From: Rachycentron canadum
Lineage: Eukaryota > Chordata > Actinopteri > Carangiformes > Rachycentridae
DNA length: 64,000 bases
NCBI GenBank assembly: GCA_038496675.1
Contig: CM076669.1
Coordinates: 2,866,746 to 2,930,745, forward strand
Reading direction: 5' to 3'
Shown here: one piece after another, positions 25,062 to 37,008 of the stretch
How the letters are laid out: every line of letters begins with the position of its first letter
How positions within the stretch are numbered: position 1 is the stretch's first letter
The notes under the pieces: generated by a model
What the model saw: only the letters and a program-made list of their open reading frames with translations
Databases searched by the model: none
Told to the model about the DNA's origin: nothing
Position numbers and translations under genes: made by a program

Positions 25062-25198
25062 ATCCCAAGGATCATCAATCTCAAACCCAGCCGAGGGCCT
25101 GTCTCCGGAGGAACCATTGTCAACATCACCGGCAGCCATCTTGATGCTGGGAGCAATGTGTCAATCATGTTTAAAGACCAGCCATGCACTTATCTCAG
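25062..25198 (+). CDS. plxna4: Plexin-A4 exon: third IPT repeat, first part
   Basis: Acceptor ccctttttccag and donor CAG|GTTAGT. Encodes I-P-R-I-I-N-L-K-P-S-R-G-P-V-S-G-G-T-I-V, an IPT signature, then G-S-H-L-D-A-G-S-N-V-S-I and Q-P-C-T-Y-L-R. N-I-T and N-V-S sequons are present. It ends with two bases of an Arg codon. Confidence 0.95.
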
Positions 25199-25769
25199 GT
25201 TAGTGGGGAACAAGCCAAAACTGACACAGCCAATCTCATTTAAACTGTCTATTAACAGCTCAGTCAAAGACAGTGTTAGTCAAACTATAGACAATAAACC
25301 CCTCTGACTGTTCTTGTCTTTCCTAGATTTTATTTCCCACATAAAATGAAACATTGATTAAATATCCTTAAGAATAAATGGGGGTGACTAGTTTTTCTTT
25401 TGCTTGTAAAATATTTTTAATGAATTGCAAATGACATTTTCTTATAGTATACACTAATGGGAAAAGACATTGTATTAATATAATCCAAACTCATCAATGT
25501 ACAATTCATAGTTCAGTCAATAAACTCTCTATCCATATCCACTTAACTAACCATTCAACCATCTCAAATATTAGATTGTTATTGGTTTTTAATCATTTCG
25601 TTGTTAATAAAAACTAGGGAGATGACTCTTGGATGACAACAGAATGTAATATATTGTTTAATAAAACCTATTTTAGGTTATTGCATTTCTGCCAACTTTG
25701 TCTATTTGTCAGAATAACACTGTATTATCAGTTACACAAAACTAAAGTTTCATCCTATCTTTATTTTAG

Positions 25770-25937
25770 GAGGGGCGGCCAATGGCTCACCTGCCGAACC
25801 CATGCCTCCCTGCATGGTTATGGAAATGTGTCTGTGTCTGTGAGCATAGACAGGGCTCATCTACAGAGAGACTTGCGGTTTGAGTATGTGGAGGATCCCA
25901 CCATCACTAAGATAGAGCCTGAGTGGAGCATCTACAG
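25770..25937 (+). CDS. plxna4: Plexin-A4 exon: third IPT end, fourth IPT start
   Basis: Acceptor tttattttag; one base completes Arg. Encodes R-G-G-Q-W-L-T-C-R-T, then V-S-V-S-I-D-R-A-H-L and F-E-Y-V-E-D-P-T-I-T-K-I-E-P-E-W-S-I. The E-D-P-T-I and E-P-E-W-S-I motifs are class-A plexin hallmarks. Donor CAG|GTATGG leaves two bases. Confidence 0.95.
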
Positions 25938-26150
25938 GTATGGTAGAAGGATACATTTTAATTGGTTACCTTTTTAACAATAGTTGCATGTTACTCACTG
26001 ATGTCAGATAGTAATGGGAAATCAGTAAATAAGTCCAGTTTACAATGAATCTGAAGTATATGTCCACAATCAAATAATATATAGCCCTTGACATCATACA
26101 TACTACTACTACAACTATCCCTTTTAACCTCGTTGTCAATCATCTTTCAG

Positions 26151-26244
26151 TGGACACACCCCAGTGACAGTGACAGGAACTAACCTGGACATCATTCAGA
26201 CCCCACTTATCAGAGCCAAATACAATGGCCATGAGACACTCAAT
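26151..26244 (+). CDS. plxna4: Plexin-A4 exon: fourth IPT repeat
   Basis: Acceptor catctttcag; one base completes Ser. Encodes G-H-T-P-V-T-V-T-G-T-N-L-D-I-I-Q-T-P and I-R-A-K-Y-N-G, with donor AAT|GTAAGT. The G-T-N-L and R-A-K pattern matches this IPT repeat in all class-A plexins. Ends in phase 0. Confidence 0.95.
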
Positions 26245-28240
26245 GTAAGTAACTGCAAACACAATCAGTGAGTTGGTAAAACCAAATACCTTCCAGTTGA
26301 CTGGTAAATTTTTTTATTAAAATTTTTTGCTACAGTTAGGGGTTTTTTTGTATTCCTTTGTCTGTGTATTTACTTATGTTTCACCTTTTGTTGTTTATTA
26401 TACAGTATATGCAAGATTTCTATATTTGGATTTGAATTTTGTTTAATACATGTTTTATTTTGGTCCAGCAGTCACAAATAAAGTAAACTGACTGAATGAA
26501 TTCAATGGACACAACAAACTGTGTGCACCACCACCGGTGTTTCTAAGTACCTAATTTCCCTGGGTAGCAAGGGAAGTCAGCCATTGTATATGTCAGTAAT
26601 TTTTTTTTCCAGAGCATGACTAAATTCCTCAATGCTACCTCTTGGTAAATGGGTCAAGGAAAAATCTCAATACATAGAGAGGACATACTCAAAATCAACA
26701 GGTTGCAGTTGAATTAAAGGAAGAGAATGATGTAATTCCTCCCCACGCCTTCGTAACAATAGGGAAGTTTTGACACTGAACTAAAAACCAGAGAGATTGG
26801 CGCTTATCAAATTCTTTTATCCTCTATTCACCCTTTTACCCAGGGGAGGGTAGATAAAGCCATACAAGGATCTCTGTGATCTGATTGCAAGAAGAGTGAG
26901 TAACAAAAGGTAGTAATGCTATCTTCATGGATCATTTGAACATGAGCTTGGACCGCGTTTAACAGCTGTGCTAACATGTCCCTTTAAAGGGCTTTGTGCC
27001 TCAAACTACTGTACTTTGAGCTTGTACTTTGAACCGACATAAATTAAATGTGCCGACAGCTAATTTTCCCATTGATTTACCCAGCTCAGATTATACTGAA
27101 TGACAGGAAAACAGATAATAATAATTTTAAATTAATAATTATTTAATACTTTTAATTAATAATATTTTTTTTCCTTACTTTTTTATTTGTTGTTTTCCTT
27201 TCCTTCCTGCAGCAGCAGTACAGGAAACATGTCAGCCTTGCAGGATTTGTCAAGTTTGATGTTCAAGGAGCCAATTAGAGTGACAGGCAATAGTTTGAAT
27301 GGCTGCATGGCAGAGGTTACTGTGGAAATGTGAAATGTCTGTGAATGAGACAGAAATGTCTCTGTATAAGCCCTACGCAACTGGTTGATTTGTCAGTGCT
27401 TAGACAGAGAGACAGAGAGGGATGGAGACGTTGGAGGGATATTTAGAGGTGTGTGACAATACAATGACCCACTGGACAATCTGTCCTTGTTTATAAACTT
27501 GGCTTTGAAATGTGAATAAAGAGTAAATGAACATAACATGTCAAATGAAAAACCACCCCAAAGACAAAGGATAAAAAAAATGAGACAAGACACAAAAAAT
27601 GAGATGTATGAGACATTGTAATTGAGTAGGAAAAGCTATGGAGAAAGATGAGTGAGTGAATGACTGCATCTGAGACAGAAGAAAAGATCACAGAGAGGAA
27701 TACCAGGGCAGGGGATAAAGAAGTGATGAGAGGGTGGCAGTGTCTTTCTGGAAATGAAGGAAGGGTAGGACCTAGTTATCACTCCTGAATCTTCACTCAT
27801 CAAAGCCTGATTGAGGTGAGACTGCACCAGCTCTCTAACTGCTCCTCATTTTGGGGCTTTCTTTGAGGAAAATACTCCAACAGGTTTACTTTGCACTTTT
27901 TGAAATGGAAGAGTTTGAGTTCCTAGTTTGAATTGAGTCTCCAATGGGCTTAGTGAAATGTAAATCTGTGACTTAAAAGATTCACACTAATAACTGTTGA
28001 TGTGATGGCTTGGCATGTAATAGAGTGCCAGTGTGATAGAGGTTGACTTGCAAGGAGGTGAATGAGGTAATGGGGAACTTGGTTATAAATTTGAGAATAA
28101 AATATACTGTGCTCCATCCATGAAAAATTATGTTAATTATGCATATTTCTCTATGGATTGAATATTTGTTTCCTTGCCTGCACTAAACACACATTTTATT
28201 TGCAGAAAATGTGCTCATTCATGAATATTTCCTCTCCTAG
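26245..28240 (+). other. plxna4: plxna4 intron (2.0 kb)
   Basis: AT-rich in 27100-27180, purine-rich at 27380-27740. No exon with conserved coding potential seen. Confidence 0.6.
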
Positions 28241-28480
28241 TTGTGCCTGGTCCTCAGCTCTACATCCATGCTGTGTCAAGCACCAGAGCTGCCCATCAGC
28301 CTGGCCAGACAGCAAGAGGTGCCTGCACGACCCAATGAGTTTGGCTTCAAACTGGATGACGTGCAGGCTCTTATGGCACTCAACACCACCAATTTTATCT
28401 ACTACCCTAATCCTGAATTTGAACCACTCAGTGTGTCTGGAGTGTTGGAGCTTAAACCTGGCTCACCCATCATACTGAAG
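28241..28480 (+). CDS. plxna4: Plexin-A4 exon: membrane-proximal IPT region
   Basis: Acceptor tctcctag, then 80 in-phase codons and donor AAG|GTAGGG. Encodes L-C-Q-A-P-E-L, N-E-F-G-F-K-L-D-D-V-Q, N-T-T-N-F-I-Y-Y-P-N-P, then G-V-L-E-L-K-P-G-S-P-I-I-L-K. These strings are shared by plexin-A orthologs before the last IPT. It has one N-T-T sequon and is phase 0 on both sides. Confidence 0.95.
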
Positions 28481-28735
28481 GTAGGGGATCAATTTCATCC
28501 ACCTATATCTATTTACAATTGTGTATCATAATGTATGGATTTTCGTGATTTTTTTTGTGTGGCATAATAATGCTGTACGATTGTCTGTATATTTTGTACT
28601 CTGCAACTATCGCTTACTTTAATAATTGCAGATATTTTCATGCAATTCTGCAGTATGGTTAGAACAGCTCTCTAGACAGCTAACCCCTCCCTTTAACACT
28701 AGAAGCACTAAACATGCATAACTGCTCACCTGCAG

Positions 28736-28882
28736 GGGCGGAACTTCCTTCCACCAACCAACAGTGGAAATGGAAAGTTGAACTACACGGTTCTGATTGG
28801 AGAGAAGCCGTGCATGTTAACAGTGTCAGAGACCCAGTTGCTCTGTGAGTCCCCTAACCTGACTGGTCGACACAAGGTCCTG
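28736..28882 (+). CDS. plxna4: Plexin-A4 exon: last IPT repeat
   Basis: Acceptor tcacctgcag and donor CTG|GTGAGT; 49 codons, phase 0 on both sides. Encodes G-R-N-F-L-P-P, then L-N-Y-T-V-L-I-G-E-K-P-C and V-S-E-T-Q-L-L-C-E-S-P-N-L-T-G-R-H-K. It contains N-Y-T and N-L-T sequons. Confidence 0.95.
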
Positions 28883-29738
28883 GTGAGTGATACAGCACGT
28901 GATCTACCAAGACAATACACGCACGCACGCACACACACACAGACACATACACATGACAGATAGGCAGGCTGTGGTTGAGACAGGCAGACAGACCTACAAA
29001 TTGACTGGCAGTTTGACAGACAGACGAACATTCCTTCTGTTGTTTTCTATCTATCTCCATGTCCATTTCCAGACAGACTAGAGTTCTAATCCAATCATCT
29101 GTGTGGTTCCTGTTACTGCCCACAAGCAGACAAAAGACAAACAAATAAGCCTTCAATAAGAGGGATTAGGGCCCCAGCAAACTCAATAAAGATTCCATTT
29201 GTGGTTTTAAGAGGGACCACTTTGAATAAAGCGCTTCCTGATGTTACCACCTGGATGCGGCATCATAGGAAGAGACGGACACATTACTGTAAAACAATTA
29301 GTAGATGCTCAAATAAACAATAAAAACAATAAAAGTGTTTACACACTAAAATTGCAAATCGATATTTCTGTCTGCCTGAGCTTCGATATCGATTTTGAAA
29401 GCGATTCACAGACATAATATTACGTTAAAGTTATATATTTTAGATATGTTTTTCCTTGTAGAATGCCTCCTTTCCTGCACATTTGATCGCTAGTTATTTC
29501 AAAGTCAAATTATTGAACCTTTTCCAAGTGTTATTGCTGAAGTGATATTTGAGTGAAGCTGCTCTCTGATTATAGCTCTGGTACACTCAACCACTTGTCT
29601 CATATTTTAAGTATTCACATGAGATACTAACATATGGCCCTTCTCTATGAAAACCTCTAAGGAAGAAAATTGTGCATTTATGTATAGTACATGAATGCAG
29701 TAATTATAATCTCCCTCCTTATTTTTCATCATCATCAG

Positions 29739-29973
29739 GCACGTGTGGGTGGTATTGAGTTTTCCCCCGGTGTGGTCCACATCACATCTGACAGTCCACT
29801 CAGCAGCACTGCAATCATTGGCATTGCTGCAGCTGGAGCCCTGCTCATCCTCTTCATCGTGGTGGTGCTCATTGCCTACAAGCGCAAGTCTCGTGAGAGT
29901 GACCTGACCTTGAAAAGGCTGCAGATGCAGATGGACAACCTGGAGTCACGTGTGGCTCTGGAGTGCAAAGAGG
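29739..29973 (+). CDS. plxna4: Plexin-A4 exon: transmembrane helix and juxtamembrane coiled coil
   Basis: Acceptor tcatcatcag and donor GAGG|GTAAGA. It starts A-R-V-G-G-I-E-F-S-P-G, the last extracellular strand. A hydrophobic helix follows (I-I-G-I-A-A-A-G-A-L-L-I-L-F-I-V-V-V-L-I), then the basic stop-transfer A-Y-K-R-K-S-R and a charged coiled coil (L-K-R-L-Q-M-Q-M-D-N-L-E-S-R-V). In plexins this coiled coil couples receptor dimerisation to GAP activation. It ends with one base of an Ala codon. Confidence 0.97.
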
Positions 29974-30388
29974 GTAAGAGGCAGGAGCAGATCTACAAAG
30001 GGTAGTATATAGATTTATTCCTCAACAGATCCAATTTCCTTGGAAACACTCTTAACTTTTTGATTTTTTTTTTTTTTCACACTTGTTCAGATCAAAATAT
30101 CAAATGTCACTATCTTTGTCTGCAAAAAGTCTTTTCTATCCATAAGAATTCTAACAGTTGAAGCTAATCAGATATGACAATAAAAGTAGCATTTGCAAAG
30201 TGTGATTAGGAGTTTTATATTGCCAGCATCCAGTGCTGCTACTCTGGCCATCTTTTTATATTTACATATAACAATAGATTGATCAAATGATTGAGACAGG
30301 TTAACTTAACTGTCTGAGAAATAACATCAGATGCTCACAGTTTTGATATCAAACAATAAATAGTTTGTGTGTCTGGTTTATCGATCAG

Positions 30389-30531
30389 CTTTTGCAGAGC
30401 TTCAGACAGATATCCATGAGCTGACCAGTGATCTGGATGGTGCAGGAATCCCCTTCTTAGACTACAGGACCTACACCATGAGGGTTCTCTTTCCAGGCAT
30501 CGAGGAACATCCTGTACTGAGGGACCTAGAG
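30389..30531 (+). CDS. plxna4: Plexin-A4 exon: start of cytoplasmic GAP region
   Basis: Acceptor atcgatcag; two bases complete Ala. Encodes F-A-E-L-Q-T-D-I-H-E-L-T-S-D-L-D-G, I-P-F-L-D-Y-R-T-Y-T-M-R-V-L-F-P-G and H-P-V-L-R-D-L-E. Donor GAG|GTATGA, phase 0. The R-T-Y-T-M and V-L-R-D-L-E variants favour plexin-A4 over A1-A3, from memory of the families. Confidence 0.97.
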
Positions 30532-33003
30532 GTATGACCAAGAATATTTCACAAATATTTAAATGTTATCACAAAGGAAGTTTTCAATTTGGTCTGTTTG
30601 TTTTCCAAGTGATGGGACACTTTGAAGTTTGAGAAAACAGTATTTAAATTGATTTACACTTGGCAGGTGTAAGATTGCAGAGATTTTTATTGTTGTTATG
30701 GGGAAAGTCCATCAGGTTGTGTGGACAGCTGTAGATATAAGAATTTGTAACCAATTTCCAGTCAGCTATGTTCCCTGCTACCACTTCTGTTATTGAGTAT
30801 TGTAAATAACACCACTGTGTGTACCTGTTCTTCAGTCTCTATCAAATAACAATCTCAATGCAATTAGCCTTATTTGAATGAAATGCAAAATGAGCAAGCA
30901 AATTAACATTGTGGTGGGTCACAGTAGGTGAAATTGACGCCAGTGTTGTTTGTGTTGCTGTCTGGTAAACAAAATCCTTTTGACAGCCGACCACCACACT
31001 TTTTCAAAAACAAACAAGGCAGCCCTCAAATCAGGAGCATGCTCTCATTAATAACTCTAACGATATGAGATGCTGCACCGTTTTCCCTCTCCACCTCAAA
31101 AACAAATTAAAAGTCAATCACAGGGAGAAAAGCAAAAGAAAAAAAATCAAGTCATTTATCCCCAGTGGTGACATTGATAGACAGCCATAATTGAGCAGGT
31201 CGTCTTGTTCCATTAAGAGAATGATGGACCCCCATTTCACTGCCCTCGGGGTTGGCCACTCTATCTCTGATGAAAATTTCCCAGTAATAAGCAATATTAA
31301 TTATGTTTTAATTGGTATAAATGTCGAACTGTATGAGTAGTATAATGTGGACTAGGAGCCTAATGAAGAAAGCAGCAGGCTTGTCTTATGCGGTTGATAG
31401 CTGCTTAATTGTTATTGATGTGTTGAAGAATTTCAAGTCAAGTTTCTGACTGTGAGCTGCAGACAGTTAGAAATAGCACAGGTGATGGAAAGTCTCTCTA
31501 GCTTTACTGAATCCGTGGGAAGTTTACTTAGTAATGAAATATTTAACATCTCAGGCATTCAGTTAAAGTGAGAATTACATACAGAAAGATATTAAAATAT
31601 AGTCTGGCATGTGTCAGCTCACTAGAGCTTGGTTCTTGACATTTTATTTGTTCCTTGTAACCGTTGAGGTTTATTCTTAGCAGTCAAAATCACTTCCTTT
31701 CCCTCTATTTTCCCAGCGATTTCACTTTACATGGAATCCCATTTTGCTCTCTGCTTTTGTATGATTTTTTTTCCTGCCATTATATTTCTCAGTTCCCTCT
31801 TGATTTTTACAGAAACAATTAAGTTTCAGCAGTCCATGTCATTTTACTGCTCCACCTGTCAACTCAAATACTCAAGGGTTCCCTTGGAGATCATGTGTAG
31901 TTCAGGTCATTTTTCTGTTTTTTTGCAGTCTCTCTATAGTTGTGCTATTGTACTGCACAATGTATTTGTTGACTGCTAAATCCACAACATCTTCACAGTA
32001 TATTGGGGTTGATATGAAAGAAGGCTGAAACCATGCAGATGTACACACATTCAGTTTTCCCAGATTTCTACATGCGCTTGTTTTAACACATTCACATACT
32101 GTATATGCACTGTGCTAAAACACATGTGCACACACAAATACTGTACACATCTTGTCAAGTGGTATGAAATTAGACTTGCAACTTAACAATAGCTCCCGGC
32201 AGATTACAAGGGGCTCCTCCAGGAAAGGTAAAAAGACAGAACATATGCTGGTTGACAGCTGCATTGGGCGCAAAGAGATGCCGTCTTAGCACGAGTGCTC
32301 TTGACAGATTAAAAAAACACAAAACATAATCTCCATAGGAGCTATATATGAAAAAAAGAAGAGAAGCATGTGTGGCAAGTGACTAGTATAAATGGTGCAG
32401 GGACAATCCGGGCTCAGACGAGGGGAATTCACATCACTGCACTCTCTTTCAACTTGCATTAGTGTGGAACACAGCACCATCAAAGTAATAAACATTCCCT
32501 CCAGAGGCTTAGTGTTTTTCTGCCTTTACTCTCAACCTTCAGACTAAACGTAACAAAGGCTGGAAGATGTTAAACTCCTCATCTCAACAGATTCTTCCTT
32601 TTTCTTTCTCTCTTTCTATTTGTTGTTGCTTTCCATCCTTATTTATAATGTCAGATGTATCAACTGCTCTTTTACTACAGGGATTTCATTTGTTAAATTT
32701 AATACATCTATAAACTTGATGAAAAAACAATTTACAATGAATATATAGTTATCTGAAAATTTGTTTACACTGTTATCCAGATGTTACCGTATTGTAAGTA
32801 AATTAAACCATTTGATCAGCAAAGGAGGCAGATAATAATATTACATTCAAATGAACCTATGAATAATTAGGTTTACATGTGATTAACATTAATGACGCAT
32901 AGATTAATCACAGAATCTGTATGGCACAGAATCTGTACTTTTTCCCCTCCTTGTTATTTTTAATGTGTTTAGTCAAGTGAACATTTCTTCTCTTTCCTCT
33001 TAG
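30532..33003 (+). other. plxna4: plxna4 intron (2.5 kb)
   Basis: No exon recognised. The segment 30990-31400 is unique, low in simple repeats and dense in ATTAAT/TAATTA-like sites, so it is a candidate conserved regulatory element. Confidence 0.55.
30990..31400. promoter_or_regulatory. Candidate intronic conserved regulatory element
   Basis: Complex unique sequence with several homeodomain-type cores (CATTAATAAC, TATTAATTATG, GTTTTAATTGG, TTAATTG) and no coding frame. Conservation cannot be tested here; the call rests on composition only. Confidence 0.2.
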
Positions 33004-33272
33004 GTGCCTGGCTACCGCCAAGAGCAAGTTGAGAAAGGACTCAAGCTCTTCGGCCAGCTCATTAACAACAAGGTTTTCCTGCTGTGTTTTATTCGCACTC
33101 TGGAGGCCCAGCGTGGTTTCTCCATGAGGGACCGGGGCAACGTGGCCTCACTTATAATGACAGTGCTGCAGAGCAAGTTGGAGTACGCCACTGATGTCCT
33201 GAAGCACCTCCTTTCTGACCTCATAGATCGCAACCTTGAGAGCAAGAACCACCCCAAACTGCTGCTCCGCAG
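33004..33272 (+). CDS. plxna4: Plexin-A4 exon: GAP domain, N-terminal segment
   Basis: Acceptor ttcctcttag and donor CAG|GTAGGA. Encodes V-P-G-Y-R-Q-E-Q-V-E-K-G-L-K-L-F, I-N-N-K-V-F-L-L, S-M-R-D-R-G-N-V-A-S-L and N-H-P-K-L-L-L-R-R. The paired arginines of the conserved L-L-L-R-R segment belong to the conserved GAP core; the last Arg codon is split by the intron. The V-P-G-Y-R-Q-E segment is, in my recollection, specific to plexin-A4. The next exon (T-E-S-V-A-E-K-M-L in the family) is not found before the contig ends. Confidence 0.97.
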
Positions 33273-35813
33273 GTAGGAATAAGGCACAAAAAAGACGTAC
33301 AGAGATTAATTTTACTCCTATCACTGTCTAACAAGTAGCTGGTAGTAACAGTTTTTGATGTAGTGGCTTTGCTGCAAATTCTAAACCAAAAATATACTGT
33401 CCAACCCAATTTGCTTTTTGTTTATCTTTTAAGTATAAAGTCAGAGCCCCTCCGCTAAATACAAGTACTGACCACCTTCTGCACACATTGAGCTTCTCCA
33501 AAATTGAGGGATTTATTGTGCTTGACATGAAATAGATATAAAGGGTTTGTACTGCTTATGTAAAGCCTTTACTATCAAGGACTGGATATGCTACTCAGTG
33601 TTCCCTATCTGTGACATGTTTGGATTAACTCGCATGACCTTGAATTGCAGGCTCTGTCTCTGAGACACCAGAGTGCATTGCCATGCACATCATTAGCAAA
33701 ATAATTATGATTAATTAGCAAGGAATCCAATTTCAAATAGCTCAAGAGAAAAAAAAATCTCATTTTTTTTAAAAAGGGAGAGAGTGAAACTGTGAAAATC
33801 TCACACTCCGGCACAATCACAATCCTTCCTTGGATTTGTAGTCAAAGCTTTAATGGCATGCACTTGAACACAACACTGTGTGTGATTATGTTTCCTGCCC
33901 ACGGTGTTAGGTAAACGTGATGATTATGGTTACTTGAATAAACTCTGCTTCCTCACAGCTGTTGTGTGCATGCATGCCTATACATGTATGCATTGTATAT
34001 TGTTTTGTTTGAGGGATGTCAGTCAAGTCTTGAAAACCCCTGATGATTTGAGAGCCATGTTACAAATTAATTTGTCTCATTTCAATTAAAATTTAAATTC
34101 TCTCTCTGGCTAAAAACAAAAAAACATCTGTGCCAGTAAAGAGACACACATTAACACAATAAGCATATGCAAAGTACTGAAATGAAGGCTGTTTATCATA
34201 CCATCCAGAGGACAGTGCACATCTTCAGCTCATGAAAACCTGTTTAGACTCTACTTGGTGATGCAGAGAGAGATTAATGCTGTCCAGGCAGGAGGCATGA
34301 TTAATTGCAGCCAGAGCTCACTGAGCCTGGTGCAGCCACTAAACAATGGAGTAACCACTGATCCTGGCAGTAGATACAACATAAGAGACGGTGCATGCAG
34401 CACAGACGGGGAGAGGTAGTCAAGGACAGTGCAGACACTCAAAGCTGTGTCACCCAGTGGGGAAAGCTGACTATTGGGGCATCAGGGCTCGTAGTGAGAT
34501 CAGCTCTTTGATCACCGATCGCACATGTCACCCAAGTCTTGTATCAGCTACACAGAGATATAGTCGACTTATTTCATGTCAGACTTTGATTTGATTGTGA
34601 ATTTAGGATGAATTTCTCAAGGAAAAAAATCAACTGCTGCAGGCGACTGAGGAACAAACAGTCCAAATACAACACACCTTCTTCTATCACAGTTTTATTC
34701 CTCATTCCTTCTCTTCCTCTGCCTCTTCCTTGTTATCAGGGGAGAGAGAAGGAAAACCTGGGGAAATGGCTATCTCAGTCAGCCAACACTGGAGGCAGAG
34801 CACATGTTTACAACCAATGCATGCCCAGTTTGATTGCCCATTTGTCATACACGCGGTTGTGATGGGCACAGATCATCAGACTGCCTTCATCTCATTCTTC
34901 CTCCTCGGATGTGCTTATTAGTCTTTCAGCATCCCAGCATGCATTTCAGATGTGATGAGGCAGTGTGAGCAAGCTATGCCACCCCATAGTGTGGGCTGAC
35001 TGGCATGTCCTTGGATAGCAGCTGAAAATAGCCCAGATACACAGGAACAAGGCTGTGAAGATGAAGCTTAATCTGGACTAGGAAAGATAGCACCCCTCCT
35101 TCTTTTCTTCTCTCTTTCATTCTGTCGTTCTCTTCTCTCTTTCTTTCACATTTGCTTATTTTTAAGTGTTATTCTCCACTGCTCTCATGCTCTGTTTGCT
35201 CTCAGTTCTGTTGCTTCTGCTGCTTGTGTCACGCTGCTGCTATCTTTATCTCTCACTTTCTCTCCTCTACTTTCTCTCTCAATCTATATTCCAAGCTCTT
35301 CCTACCCTCTTCTTCCCAATCCCCTGTTTTCTTGATTGCCAAATCAATGCTTAAAGTGCATGAGCAGGGTGCCTGTGGCTACCCACTGCCTCCTCTTCCA
35401 AGAAATCTCTGTATGTGTGTGGACGTGTGTGTCTGTTTCCTCTCTCTCCACACACAAACACACATCCTTCCATCTGTCCCATCTCAACCTGTGCTGAAGC
35501 ACTACCACCAGGCAAGCTAACTAACGAGAGCCTTCCGCAACCATCTGTCACATTCCTTGCTGCATTCTCCTCCCTTAAGTCCTCTCATCCCTCCATTTCT
35601 CCATCTCTCTCTCTCTCTTGACTCCCCTCACTACCATTCCCATCGTGCAGAGTTAAAACAACCTTTCCAATGCTCTAAATTTTGTTTGGCTATAGTTGAT
35701 GCGTCAAAATAACAGTTTTGATATCGGTCAAAAGATGAAAGCACAATATGTTCTCGTGTTGATCACAACCTTGCTTTGGCTCCAGCACGGACACACAATC
35801 ATCACACAGAGCT

Positions 35814-35853
35814 AATCTTCTTTCAACAGGATAATCACTGTTGAAAGAAGATT
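35814..35853. repeat. Perfect 16-bp inverted repeat with 8-nt loop
   Basis: The left arm AATCTTCTTTCAACAG (35814-35829) is exactly reverse-complementary to CTGTTGAAAGAAGATT (35838-35853), with loop GATAATCA. Too short and without context to call an RNA gene. Confidence 0.85.
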
Positions 35854-36955
35854 TGTTTGTTTGTGTATGTGCAATAGATAGAATAAATGTCAGTGTCAGC
35901 AGCTAGACCTGACTATGCCATGAAAATGGAAATGATTTCTGACTGTACTGTTTTAACATGACTATCAGACACAGCTGAATATTTGATTAACACAATCACT
36001 CTTGCTACTTCTTGCAAGAAAGGAACCAAAAGTTGCTTTTTTTCCTTTCAATTGCACTGATTTAATGTTTGTGAAAATTATGTGATGTTTATGAGTGATT
36101 TCAAACACCAAATGAAAAGCCTTATTTACCTATTCAACATGGTATGTAATCAATTGATTAAATCATAGACAAGAAATTTTCCTAATTAATTAATTTACTG
36201 TGTGAGTCAAAACTGCTAAACATCTCTGGTTCTAGCTTCTTAAATGTGTGACACTGTTGGTTATCAGTTGCTTTGTGAGAAATTGTGGTGAGAAATTTGT
36301 CATTATTTTCTGACATTTATGATTTATCTTCAAAATATCAGCAAATAACGGAAAATGTTGTTGTTGCCTTATTATTCTGATGCAGTGAGGGATCATTGGA
36401 AAGCAACAAAGTATTAGAAAAAGAAAGAAAGGCTGTTTGATTTGATTAGATGGGCAGAGGAACAGGATTACATAGAATTTTGTTATTTATTGACTTCGAT
36501 GTTATGTTCACATCACATCAGCTTTCCAGAAACTCTTACATGCCCATTTCATACAGGTATACAAATAAATATTGCTGGCACCTACAGTAAATGTGTGATG
36601 AAACATGGATTCCCTTCAACCCTACCTCAGTAATCATGGGAAACTAAGCCCCGCCAGGTTCCCTCTGCTCTAGATCATCTCAGTGTTCACTGCCCCTCTG
36701 ACTGGCTGCCAAGTTGGAAAGCCTGACTCTGCCAACATGTCACCGGACATTTTATTACATTAACCTAAACATAGGTTGTTTTGTTTTTCAAATAACAGCT
36801 GAGGAGAGGTTTGGAGAAGATTGTTTGAAAGTTGTAACCTAACGTTAGATCTTAAAGCTCGATCAGATCACTATTTTTATCCTTGTTCCCCATACTATGG
36901 GCTGTGCCAAGCCTTCTTATTACTGCAGGGCTGGCACCCACTGCCAGGAGTGCAT

Positions 36956-36956
<1 letters not shown>

Positions 36957-37001
<45 letters not shown>
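36957..37001. repeat. (CA)n microsatellite
   Basis: A pure CA run of about 22 units in the last plxna4 intron on contig B. Confidence 0.95.

Positions 37002-37008
<7 letters not shown>

Noticed and set aside
29357..29405. ATCGATAT and CGATATCGAT palindromes as a regulatory operator
   Set aside because: Short palindromes in an intron, more likely a decayed repeat; no functional context.
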